Shown here one piece after another: positions 24,877 to 32,526 of a stretch of 64,000 nt of DNA (its first letter is position 1; each line of letters starts with the position of its first letter). The DNA comes from Citrobacter telavivensis (lineage in GTDB: Bacteria > Pseudomonadota > Gammaproteobacteria > Enterobacterales > Enterobacteriaceae): NCBI GenBank assembly GCA_009363175.1, contig CP045205.1:868001-932000 (forward strand). Reading direction: 5' to 3'. Made by a program: the position numbers and the translations under genes. Below the pieces are notes generated by a model. The model was not told where the DNA came from, did no database searches, and saw nothing but the letters and a program-made list of their open reading frames with translations.

Positions 24877-26523
24877 ATGAAAAACATCAATCCAACGCAG
24901 ACCTCTGCCTGGCAGGCACTACAAAAACACTTTGATGACATGAAGGACGTTACTATCGCGGATCTGTTCGCGAAGGATAGCGATCGCTTCAGCAAATTCT
25001 CCGCAACGTTTGACGATCTGATGCTGGTGGATTACTCCAAAAACCGCATCACCGAAGAGACGCTGGCGAAACTGCAGGATCTGGCGAAAGAGACCGATCT
25101 GGCGGGCGCCATCAAGTCCATGTTCTCCGGCGAGAAAATCAACCGTACTGAAGATCGTGCCGTGCTGCACGTGGCGCTGCGTAACCGTAGCAATACCCCG
25201 ATTATCGTGGACGGCAAAGATGTGATGCCGGAAGTCAACGCGGTGCTGGAGAAGATGAAATCCTTCTCTGAAGCCATTATTTCGGGCCAGTGGAAGGGGT
25301 ATACCGGTAAAGCGATCACCGACGTGGTTAACATCGGTATCGGCGGCTCCGACCTCGGCCCGTTCATGGTGACCGAAGCGCTGCGTCCGTACAAAAACCA
25401 CCTGAATATGCACTTTGTTTCTAACGTCGACGGTACCCATATCGCCGAAGTGCTGAAGAAAGTGAACCCGGAAACCACCCTGTTCCTCGTGGCGTCCAAA
25501 ACCTTTACGACGCAGGAAACCATGACTAACGCCCATAGCGCGCGTGACTGGTTCCTGAAAACCGCCGGTGACGAAAAACACGTTGCGAAACACTTCGCCG
25601 CGCTGTCTACCAACGCGAAAGCGGTCGGTGAGTTCGGTATCGATACCGCCAATATGTTCGAGTTCTGGGACTGGGTGGGCGGTCGTTACTCGTTGTGGTC
25701 AGCGATTGGTCTGTCGATCATCCTGTCCGTCGGTTACGACAACTTTGTGCAACTGCTGTCCGGCGCGCATGCGATGGATAAGCACTTCTCGACCACGCCT
25801 CTGGAGAACAACCTGCCGGTGCTGCTGGCGTTGATTGGTATCTGGTACAACAATTTCTTCGGTGCAGAAACCGAAGCGATCCTGCCGTATGACCAGTATA
25901 TGCACCGTTTCGCGGCCTATTTCCAGCAGGGCAACATGGAGTCTAACGGGAAATACGTTGACCGTAACGGCAACCCGGTGGATTACCAGACGGGCCCGAT
26001 CATCTGGGGTGAACCGGGAACCAACGGTCAGCACGCCTTCTATCAGCTGATTCACCAGGGAACCAAAATGGTGCCTTGTGATTTCATCGCCCCGGCGATT
26101 ACCCATAACCCGCTGTCCGATCACCATCCGAAGCTGCTGTCTAACTTCTTCGCCCAGACGGAAGCGCTGGCGTTCGGGAAATCGCGTGAAGTGGTTGAGC
26201 AGGAATACCGCGATCAGGGTAAAGATCCGGCCACGCTGGAACACGTGGTGCCGTTCAAAGTGTTCGAAGGCAACCGCCCGACCAACTCCATCCTGCTGCG
26301 TGAAATCACTCCGTTCAGCCTGGGTGCGCTGATTGCGCTCTATGAGCACAAAATCTTTACTCAGGGCATCATCCTGAACATCTTCACCTTCGACCAGTGG
26401 GGCGTTGAGCTGGGTAAACAGCTGGCGAACCGCATTCTGCCGGAGCTGAAAGATGATAAAGCGATTGAAAGCCACGACAGCTCGACTAACGGATTGATTA
26501 ACCGTTATAAAAACTGGCGTTAA
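24877..26523 (+). CDS. pgi: Glucose-6-phosphate isomerase
   Basis: The 548-residue protein is a standard Pgi that interconverts glucose-6-phosphate and fructose-6-phosphate. The two family signatures are visible: FVSNVDGTH and VASKTFTTQET near residue 205, and the C-terminal DQWGVELGKQLA near 505. The start is ATG 24877 with AGAAGAG upstream. A 19-residue upstream in-frame extension falls in the promoter and is rejected. Confidence 0.98.
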   Translation: MKNINPTQTSAWQALQKHFDDMKDVTIADLFAKDSDRFSKFSATFDDLMLVDYSKNRITEETLAKLQDLAKETDLAGAIKSMFSGEKINRTEDRAVLHVALRNRSNTPIIVDGKDVMPEVNAVLEKMKSFSEAIISGQWKGYTGKAITDVVNIGIGGSDLGPFMVTEALRPYKNHLNMHFVSNVDGTHIAEVLKKVNPETTLFLVASKTFTTQETMTNAHSARDWFLKTAGDEKHVAKHFAALSTNAKAVGEFGIDTANMFEFWDWVGGRYSLWSAIGLSIILSVGYDNFVQLLSGAHAMDKHFSTTPLENNLPVLLALIGIWYNNFFGAETEAILPYDQYMHRFAAYFQQGNMESNGKYVDRNGNPVDYQTGPIIWGEPGTNGQHAFYQLIHQGTKMVPCDFIAPAITHNPLSDHHPKLLSNFFAQTEALAFGKSREVVEQEYRDQGKDPATLEHVVPFKVFEGNRPTNSILLREITPFSLGALIALYEHKIFTQGIILNIFTFDQWGVELGKQLANRILPELKDDKAIESHDSSTNGLINRYKNWR

Positions 26524-26533
26524 TCTGGCGCAG

Positions 26534-26608
26534 TGCCGGATGGCGACGCTAATGCGTCTTATCCGGCCTACTCTCTACCGTAGGCCTGATAAGCGCAGCG
26601 TCATCAGG
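26534..26608. repeat. REP pair (BIME) downstream of pgi
   Basis: A REP unit TGCCGGATGGCGACGCTAAT with its CCGGCCTAC end is followed by an inverted unit GTAGGCCTGATAAGCGCAGC. It lies between the pgi stop and its terminator. Confidence 0.88.
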
Positions 26609-26626
26609 AAAGTTAATAATGAAATG

Positions 26627-26652
26627 AGCCGATATTATTATCGGCTTTTTTT
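26627..26652 (+). terminator. Rho-independent terminator of pgi
   Basis: The perfect 8-bp stem AGCCGATA/TATCGGCT (26627-26634 and 26639-26646) with a TTAT loop is followed by a run of seven T. Confidence 0.92.
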
Positions 26653-26702
26653 ATAAGATAATTCCGGTTGTCCGTGTTGTTTCCCGCAATTTTATATTGA
26701 GC

Positions 26703-26862
26703 ATAATCCTAAAATAATAAATAACCGTAAAATAACCCAGTGTTATTTTAGGATAATACGGATCGTTTAGCTAAATGAATTTAATGTTAATATGCTGTTT
26801 TTAATGATTATTATTATTTTTATAAAAATGAATTGTTCAGCAAAAGTCCAATTATCCTAAAA
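26703..26862. promoter_or_regulatory. Repeated ATCCTAAAA motif upstream of yjbE
   Basis: The motif occurs at 26703-26717, inverted at 26743-26757 and again at 26851-26862; the first two form a 12-bp dyad ATCCTAAAATAA/TTATTTTAGGAT. The surrounding 26653-26973 region is very AT-rich and without a gene. yjbEFGH is known to respond to envelope-stress signalling (Rcs), and the TAGGA core is vaguely Rcs-like, but the match is not good enough to assign. Confidence 0.45.
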
Positions 26863-26973
26863 CCACCTTGCTATTTCCCCCTGCCGTAATTCGCATGCTT
26901 TAGTTGTGTATACTCGATCCCGCCCGAAATGCTTTTGGGTAAATCTCCATTCATTCAATGAAGGGAAATTGTT

Positions 26974-27216
26974 ATGAAAAAAGTTCTGTATGGCATTTTT
27001 GCCATATCTGCGCTTGCGGCGAGTTCTGTCTATGCAGCCCCCGTTCAGGTGGGTGAAGCGGCAGGGTCGGCAGCAACGTCGGTGTCGGCGGGTAGTTCCT
27101 CCGCATCCAGCGTGAGCACCGTAAGTTCGGCGGTGGGTGTCGCGCTTGCGGCAACCGGCGGCGGTGACGGTTCCAATACCGGGACCACCACTACCACGAC
27201 CACCAGTACCCAGTAA
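26974..27216 (+). CDS. yjbE: Small secreted Ser/Thr-rich protein YjbE
   Basis: The 80-residue protein has a clear signal peptide (MKKVLYGIFAISALAASSVYA, shown here by its LAASSVYA end) and a mature part rich in Ser, Thr, Ala and Gly with a T7 run near the C terminus. It is the first gene of the yjbEFGH operon, linked in E. coli to production of an exopolysaccharide. The Shine-Dalgarno GAAGGG precedes ATG 26974. A hairpin after the stop may let yjbE be made in excess over the downstream genes. Confidence 0.93.
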   Translation: MKKVLYGIFAISALAASSVYAAPVQVGEAAGSAATSVSAGSSSASSVSTVSSAVGVALAATGGGDGSNTGTTTTTTTSTQ

Positions 27217-27234
27217 GATCGGTACATTTAATCC

Positions 27235-27261
27235 TAACCACACTTCGGTGTGGTTATTTTG
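27235..27261 (+). terminator. Intercistronic hairpin between yjbE and yjbF
   Basis: TAACCACAC-TTCG-GTGTGGTTA (27235-27256) is a 9-bp stem with a stable TTCG loop followed by TTTTG. It probably attenuates transcription into yjbFGH and not a full stop, since no new promoter is obvious in the 20 bp before yjbF. Confidence 0.7.
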
Positions 27262-27279
27262 CCCCTCTGGAGAAGAGTC

Positions 27280-27918
27280 GTGAAGCGACCTGCACTCATA
27301 CTACTTTGCCTGCTGTTACAGGCATGCTCAGCCACGACAAAGCAACTGGGCAACTCACTGTGGGACAGTCTGTTTGGCACGCCCGGCGTACAGCTAACGG
27401 ACGATGACATTCAAAACATGCCCTACGCCAGCCAGTACATGCAGCTTAACGGCGGGCCGCAGCTGTTTGTGGTGCTCGCTTTCGCAGAGAACGGACAGCA
27501 GAAATGGGTGACGCAGGATCAGGCCACCCTCGTGACCCAGCACGGTCGTCTGGTGAAGACGCTGCTGGGCGGCGACAACCTCATCGACGTGAATAACCTC
27601 GCGGATGACCCGCTGAATAAACCAAATCAGATCGTCGACGGCACGACCTGGACACGCACGATGGGCTGGACCGAATACAAGCAGGTGCGCTATGCCACCG
27701 CGCGCTCGGTCTTTACATGGGATGGCAACGACACGGTAAAAGTCGGCAGCGAAGAGACCCCGGTTCGCGTGCTGGATGAAGCCGTCACGACCGATCAGGC
27801 TCGCTGGCATAACCGTTACTGGGTCGATGACGAAGGGCAAATCCGCCAGTCGGAGCAATATCTGGGGGCGAACTATTTCCCGGTGAAAACCACGCTGATT
27901 AAGGCGGCAAAATCATGA
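27280..27918 (+). CDS. yjbF: YjbF lipoprotein (exopolysaccharide operon)
   Basis: The 212-residue protein starts with GTG 27280 behind GGAGAAGAG. It has a lipoprotein signal with lipobox LLQAC, so Cys about 18 would be lipidated. The body is a YjbF/GfcB-type domain with WTRTMGWTEYKQVRY. It is homologous in role to GfcB of the group 4 capsule operon. Its stop overlaps yjbG by four bases. The ten-residue longer frame from 27250 gives no proper signal and is rejected. Confidence 0.93.
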   Translation: MKRPALILLCLLLQACSATTKQLGNSLWDSLFGTPGVQLTDDDIQNMPYASQYMQLNGGPQLFVVLAFAENGQQKWVTQDQATLVTQHGRLVKTLLGGDNLIDVNNLADDPLNKPNQIVDGTTWTRTMGWTEYKQVRYATARSVFTWDGNDTVKVGSEETPVRVLDEAVTTDQARWHNRYWVDDEGQIRQSEQYLGANYFPVKTTLIKAAKS

Positions 27919-28652
27919 TGAAACGGACTATTGCGGCACTGATCTTCAGTCTGAGCACGTCATCTGTTTTTGCTGCGGGAACCGTTAAGGTCTTTAGCGC
28001 AGGCAGCGCAGAACCGAAAACACTTACCGGCGCTGAACATCTTATCGATCTGGTGGGACAGCCCAGACTGGCGAACAGCTGGTGGCCCGGTGCAGCGATC
28101 GCGGAAGAGAAAGCGACCGTGACGGCGCAGAGCCAGCAGCAGGCGCTGCTGGGGCGTCTGGCGGCGTTAAGCGGCGAAGAGAGCGGGGAGGGTGCAGCCG
28201 CCATTAACGCGCTGCGCCAGCAAATTCAGGCGCTGAAGGTGGCAGGTCGACAGTGGGTAAATCTCGATCCGGACATTGTGCGGGTCAGCGAGCGCGGCAA
28301 TCCGCCATTGCAGGGCAACTACACGCTGTGGGTAGGCGCGCAGCCGACGGATGTCACAGTCTTTGGTCTGATAAGCCGTCCCGGAAAGCAGCCGTTTATG
28401 CCAGGACGCGATGTTGTCAGCTATCTCGAGGGACAACAGCGGCTCAGCGGTGCAGATCGCAGCTATGCATGGGTGGTTTATCCCGATGGACGAACGCAGA
28501 AAGTGCCGGTTGCGTACTGGAATAAGCGTCACGTTGAGCCGATGCCCGGCAGCATCATTTTTGTCGGCCTGGATGACGCTTTCTGGAGCAGCGAACCGGA
28601 AGCGCTTAACGCCGACATTCTTCACACCCTGACGCAGCGGATACCCGAATAA
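27915..28652 (+). CDS. yjbG: YjbG periplasmic protein (GfcC-like, exopolysaccharide operon)
   Basis: The 245-residue protein has an N-terminal signal peptide ending near SSVFAAG. The body contains GNPPLQGNYTLWVG and GLISRPGKQPF, a beta-grasp type region as in GfcC/YmcB capsule proteins. It probably acts in the periplasm with YjbF and the outer membrane YjbH. Length equals that of E. coli YjbG. It overlaps yjbF by ATGA and yjbH by TAATG. Confidence 0.93.
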   Translation: MMKRTIAALIFSLSTSSVFAAGTVKVFSAGSAEPKTLTGAEHLIDLVGQPRLANSWWPGAAIAEEKATVTAQSQQQALLGRLAALSGEESGEGAAAINALRQQIQALKVAGRQWVNLDPDIVRVSERGNPPLQGNYTLWVGAQPTDVTVFGLISRPGKQPFMPGRDVVSYLEGQQRLSGADRSYAWVVYPDGRTQKVPVAYWNKRHVEPMPGSIIFVGLDDAFWSSEPEALNADILHTLTQRIPE

Positions 28653-30748
28653 TGAAAAAAACACATCTGCTTAGCTTACTGGCGCTGGGCATCAGCGCAG
28701 CGTGCCATGCCGAAACGTATCCGGCACCGATTGGGCCCTCCCAGTCGGATTTTGGCGGCGTGGGATTATTACAGACCCCAACCGCGCGCATGGCGCGTGA
28801 AGGGGAGTTGAGTCTCAACTATCGCGATAACGATCAGTACCGTTATTACTCCGCGTCCGTGCAGCTTTTCCCCTGGCTGGAAACCACACTGCGCTACACC
28901 GACGTGCGGACCAAACCGTACAGTAGCGTCGAGTCGTTCTCGGGCAATCAGACCTACAAAGATAAGGCGTTCGACCTGAAGTTGCGGCTGTGGGAAGAGA
29001 GCTACTGGACACCGCAGGTGTCGGTCGGCGCGCGGGATATCGGTGGGACCGGTCTGTTCGATGCGGAATACATCGTGGCGAATAAAGCCTGGGGACCGTT
29101 TGATTTCTCGCTTGGCCTCGGCTGGGGTTATCTGGGGACCAGCGGCAACGTCAGCAATCCGCTCTGTTCGTACAGCGATAAATATTGCTACCGCGATAAC
29201 AGCTATAAACAGGCCGGCTCTATTGACGGCAGTCAGATGTTTCACGGTCCGGCGTCGCTGTTTGGCGGTGTTGAGTACCAGACGCCGTGGCAACCGCTGC
29301 GACTGAAGCTGGAATATGAGGGCAACAACTACCAGCAGGACTTCGCGGGCAAGCTGGAACAAAAAAGCAAGTTTAACGTCGGTGCCATTTACCGCGTCAC
29401 CGATTGGGCCGACGTTAACCTCAGCTACGAACGCGGTAACACCTTTATGTTTGGGGTGACGCTGCGGACCAATTTCAACGATTTGCGGCCGTCGTATAAC
29501 GATAACGCGCGGCCGAAATATCAGCCGGAGCCGCAGGACCCGATCCTGCAACACTCGGTGGTAGCGAACCAACTGACGCTGCTGAAATACAACGCCGGAC
29601 TGGCGGATCCGCAGATTCAGGTGAAGGGCGACACGCTGTACGTGACGGGCGAGCAGGTGAAATACCGCGACTCGCGTGAAGGGATCGAACGAGCGAATCG
29701 GATCGTCATGAACGATCTCCCGGAGGGGATCCGCACGATCCGCGTGACGGAAAATCGCCTCAATCTGCCGCAGGTGACCACCGAAACGGACGTCAGCAGC
29801 CTGAAACGCCATCTGGAAGGCGAACCGCTGGGACAGGAAACGCCGCTGGCGCAAAAACGCCTTGAGCCGATAGTGCCGGAAAGTACCGAACAGGGCTGGT
29901 ATATCGATAAATCGCGCTTTGACTTCCATCTCGATCCGGTGCTGAACCAGTCCGTGGGGGGGCCGGAAAACTTCTACATGTACCAGTTGGGCGTGATGGC
30001 GACGGCGGATCTGTGGGTCACCGACCACCTGCTGACCACCGGCAGCCTGTTTGGCAACCTTGCCAATAACTACGATAAATTTAACTACACCAACCCGCCG
30101 AACGATTCGAAGCTACCGCGCGTGCGTACCCGCGTGCGTGAATACGTACAGAACGACGTTTACGTGAATAACCTGCAGGCCAACTACTTCCAGTACTTCG
30201 GTAATGGTTTCTATGGTCAGGTTTACGGCGGCTATCTTGAAACCATGTACGGTGGGGCGGGAGCGGAAGTGTTGTACCGTCCGGTCGACAGCAACTGGGC
30301 GTTTGGCCTGGATGCCAACTACGTGAAGCAGCGTGACTGGCGCAGCGCACAGGACATGATGAAATTCACCGACTACAGCGTGAAGACCGGACACTTGACG
30401 GCCTACTGGACGCCATCATTCGCCCAGGACGTGCTGGTGAAAGCGAGCGTCGGTCAGTATCTGGCGGGGGATAAAGGCGGCACGCTGGATATCTCTAAAC
30501 GCTTCGACAGCGGCGTGGTGGTCGGTGGTTACGCCACTCTCACTAACGTCTCGCCGGATGAGTATGGCGAAGGGGATTTCACCAAAGGCGTCTACGTGTC
30601 GATTCCGCTGGATCTCTTCTCTACTGGTCCGACCCGCAGCCGTGCGGCAGTGGGCTGGACGCCGCTGACGCGTGATGGGGGTCAGCAGCTTGGACGTAAG
30701 TTCCAGCTGTATGACATGACCAGCGATAAAAGCGTGAATTTCCGCTAA
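28652..30748 (+). CDS. yjbH: YjbH outer membrane beta-barrel protein (GfcD-like)
   Basis: The 698-residue protein has a signal peptide (ISAACHAE), an early GGVGLLQTPTARMAREGELS region typical of the YjbH family (shown here by its LLQTPTARMA core), and many alternating amphipathic strands characteristic of an outer membrane barrel. It is the last gene of yjbEFGH and is a homologue of GfcD of the group 4 capsule locus. A BIME follows the stop. Function in polysaccharide export is inferred from the operon. Confidence 0.94.
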   Translation: MKKTHLLSLLALGISAACHAETYPAPIGPSQSDFGGVGLLQTPTARMAREGELSLNYRDNDQYRYYSASVQLFPWLETTLRYTDVRTKPYSSVESFSGNQTYKDKAFDLKLRLWEESYWTPQVSVGARDIGGTGLFDAEYIVANKAWGPFDFSLGLGWGYLGTSGNVSNPLCSYSDKYCYRDNSYKQAGSIDGSQMFHGPASLFGGVEYQTPWQPLRLKLEYEGNNYQQDFAGKLEQKSKFNVGAIYRVTDWADVNLSYERGNTFMFGVTLRTNFNDLRPSYNDNARPKYQPEPQDPILQHSVVANQLTLLKYNAGLADPQIQVKGDTLYVTGEQVKYRDSREGIERANRIVMNDLPEGIRTIRVTENRLNLPQVTTETDVSSLKRHLEGEPLGQETPLAQKRLEPIVPESTEQGWYIDKSRFDFHLDPVLNQSVGGPENFYMYQLGVMATADLWVTDHLLTTGSLFGNLANNYDKFNYTNPPNDSKLPRVRTRVREYVQNDVYVNNLQANYFQYFGNGFYGQVYGGYLETMYGGAGAEVLYRPVDSNWAFGLDANYVKQRDWRSAQDMMKFTDYSVKTGHLTAYWTPSFAQDVLVKASVGQYLAGDKGGTLDISKRFDSGVVVGGYATLTNVSPDEYGEGDFTKGVYVSIPLDLFSTGPTRSRAAVGWTPLTRDGGQQLGRKFQLYDMTSDKSVNFR

Positions 30749-30756
30749 GGTTGTTT

Positions 30757-30824
30757 TGCCGGATGGCGCTGCGCTTATCCGGCCTACATTCCCATAGGCC
30801 CGGTAAGCGAAGCGCCACCGGGCG
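30757..30824. repeat. REP pair (BIME) downstream of yjbH
   Basis: TGCCGGATGGCGCTGCGC with CCGGCCTAC is followed by an inverted, diverged unit ATAGGCCCGGTAAGCG. It probably protects the yjbH 3' end. Confidence 0.88.
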
Positions 30825-30921
30825 ATTCTTCTGGTTTGCACAAAATATAAACAAAAAATATAGATCTCCGTCACATTTTTGCGTTATACAGGAACCTCAC
30901 CACTGAGATCGAGGTGCTGTT

Positions 30922-31332
30922 ATGACGTCACTCTCTCGTCCGCGCGTGGAGTTTATCTCCACGATCCTACAGACCGTGTTGAACCTTGGGCTGCTGAGTC
31001 TGGGTATGATCCTGGTCGTATTCCTCGGTAAAGAGACGCTGCATCTGGCAGATGTGCTCTTCGCGCCTGAACAAGCCAGCAAGTATGAGCTGGTGGAAGG
31101 GCTGGTTGTCTACTTTCTCTATTTCGAATTTATCGCGCTGATTGTGAAGTACTTTCAGTCAGGCTTTCACTTTCCGCTGCGCTATTTCATCTATATCGGG
31201 ATCACCGCGATCGTCCGGCTGATCATTGTCGATCACAAATCCCCTCTCGATGTGCTGATCTATTCGGCGGCGATCCTGCTACTGGTGATCACGCTCTGGA
31301 TGTGTAATTCAAAACGCCTGAAGCGCGAGTAG
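30922..31332 (+). CDS. psiE: Phosphate-starvation-inducible membrane protein PsiE
   Basis: The 136-residue protein has four membrane segments separated by short loops, with the conserved ELVEGLVVYFLYFEFIALI stretch in the middle. It matches E. coli PsiE, whose gene is PhoB-activated. A CCGTCAC at about 30877 resembles one Pho-box half and TCACA a CRP half, but no complete site could be made out. The last 14 bases of the gene are duplicated downstream, inside the adjoining REP region. Confidence 0.93.
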   Translation: MTSLSRPRVEFISTILQTVLNLGLLSLGMILVVFLGKETLHLADVLFAPEQASKYELVEGLVVYFLYFEFIALIVKYFQSGFHFPLRYFIYIGITAIVRLIIVDHKSPLDVLIYSAAILLLVITLWMCNSKRLKRE

Positions 31333-31438
31333 GTCGGATAAGGCAATGTGTGTCGTGGTTGCCTGATGGCGCTGCGCTTATCAGGCCTACAAACTGAAGC
31401 GCGAGTAGGCCGGATAAGGCAACGCCGCCATCCGGCAG
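31318..31438. repeat. REP region containing a duplication of the psiE 3' end
   Basis: The 31-bp segment at 31318-31348 (last codons and stop of psiE plus the start of a REP) recurs at 31394-31424 with two mismatches, 76 bp later. Between them is an inverted REP unit GCCTGATGGCGCTGCGC. The array ends with CCGCCATCCGGCA. The layout suggests a tandem duplication by slippage or recombination between REPs. Confidence 0.85.
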
Positions 31439-31440
31439 AC

Positions 31441-31467
31441 AAAAAAAAAGGCGCTCCGTGGAGCGCC
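31441..31467 (-). terminator. Rho-independent terminator of malEFG
   Basis: GGCGCTC-CGTG-GAGCGCC (31450-31467, including one extra pair) has ten A on the plus-strand left side, which is a T run after the stem on the minus strand. It is about 70 bp beyond malG. Confidence 0.9.
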
Positions 31468-31535
31468 GAATTACAGTCACAAGTTGGATAAAACAAGTTG
31501 AGGGTGCAGTGGCATTACAGGGACTTCAATGAAAC

Positions 31536-32426
31536 TTAACCTTTGACTCCGCCCGCCGTCAGGCCGTTGACCAGCCAGCGCTGTGCCAGCAGGAAGACCA
31601 GGGTGATCGGGATCGCAGAAAGCACGGCCGCAGCGGCAAAATCGCCCCACAGGTAGTTTTGCGGGTTGAGGTATTGCTGCATCCCGACGGCCAGGGTGTA
31701 GCTGTCCACATCACGTAGCAGCAGTGAGGCAACCGGCACTTCGGTAATGGCGGCAATGAACGACAGAATAAAGACCACCGCCAGAATCGGCACCGACAGC
31801 GGCAACAGCACCAGGCGGAAAGCCTGCCACGGGGTTGCGCCATCCAGTGCGGCCGCTTCTTCAAGCGACCCGTCGATGGTTTCGAAATAGCCCTTGATGG
31901 TCCACACATGTAGAGCGATACCGCCGAGATAGGCGAAGATCACCCCACCATGGGTGTTCAGACCAATGAACGGAATGTACTGGCCAAGGCGATCAAACAA
32001 CGCGTACAACGCGACCAGCGACAGCACCGCCGGGAACATCTGGAAAATCAGCATCCCTTTGAGCAGCGTGGCTTTACCCGGAAAACGCATACGGGCAAAG
32101 GCGTAGGCGCAGGTCGTTGACAGCGCCACGATGCCAATCGCGGTGATCCCGGCGATTTTCACCGAGTTCCACAGCCATAACAGAACCGGGAAGGGGGGCG
32201 GCGTGATGCGGCCATCAGCATGTTCAACGCTGAAGCCCAGCGCCAGCCGCCAGTGCTCCCAGGAGATGGTTTCCGGGATCAGGCTGCCGGTCGCAAAGTT
32301 ACCTTCACGCAGGGAGATGGCGATAACCATCAGCAGCGGGAACATGATGGCCGCGATAAAAATCAGGAGTAACAGGTGCGTCGTGAAGAGACGCAATTTT
32401 TGAGATTTCGGTTGTACCATAGCCAT
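31536..32426 (-). CDS. malG: Maltose/maltodextrin ABC transporter permease MalG
   Basis: The 296-residue inner membrane protein has six membrane segments and the EAA loop EEAAALDGATPWQAFRLVLLPLS, seen here by its EAAALDGA core, that contacts MalK. It pairs with MalF to form the translocation channel. It follows malF after an unusually long, structured 100-bp spacer. Its length equals that of E. coli MalG. Confidence 0.97.
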   Translation of the reverse strand: MAMVQPKSQKLRLFTTHLLLLIFIAAIMFPLLMVIAISLREGNFATGSLIPETISWEHWRLALGFSVEHADGRITPPPFPVLLWLWNSVKIAGITAIGIVALSTTCAYAFARMRFPGKATLLKGMLIFQMFPAVLSLVALYALFDRLGQYIPFIGLNTHGGVIFAYLGGIALHVWTIKGYFETIDGSLEEAAALDGATPWQAFRLVLLPLSVPILAVVFILSFIAAITEVPVASLLLRDVDSYTLAVGMQQYLNPQNYLWGDFAAAAVLSAIPITLVFLLAQRWLVNGLTAGGVKG

Positions 32427-32526
32427 AATTTTTTACTCCTTAACATCGCTCCAGGCTATTTCACTTGCCATTCTGAACGCTGGCAGCATCCAGACTGGCT
32501 GCGCCAATTACGCCTGGTGATTCTGA
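32427..32526 (-). other. Structured spacer between malF and malG
   Basis: Read on the minus strand, outer arms CCAGGC and GCCTGG (plus-strand 32512-32517 and 32451-32456) enclose an inner CAGC/GCTG hairpin in a GC-rich segment rich in CCAG/CTGG words. AAGGAG before the malG start provides its ribosome binding site. The element could tune the MalF:MalG ratio or processing of the message, or be a dispersed repeat. Confidence 0.4.

Noticed and set aside
28769..30028. 419-residue open frame antisense to yjbH
   Set aside because: Composition is typical of an antisense shadow (many Arg, His, Val) and yjbH on the other strand is full length.
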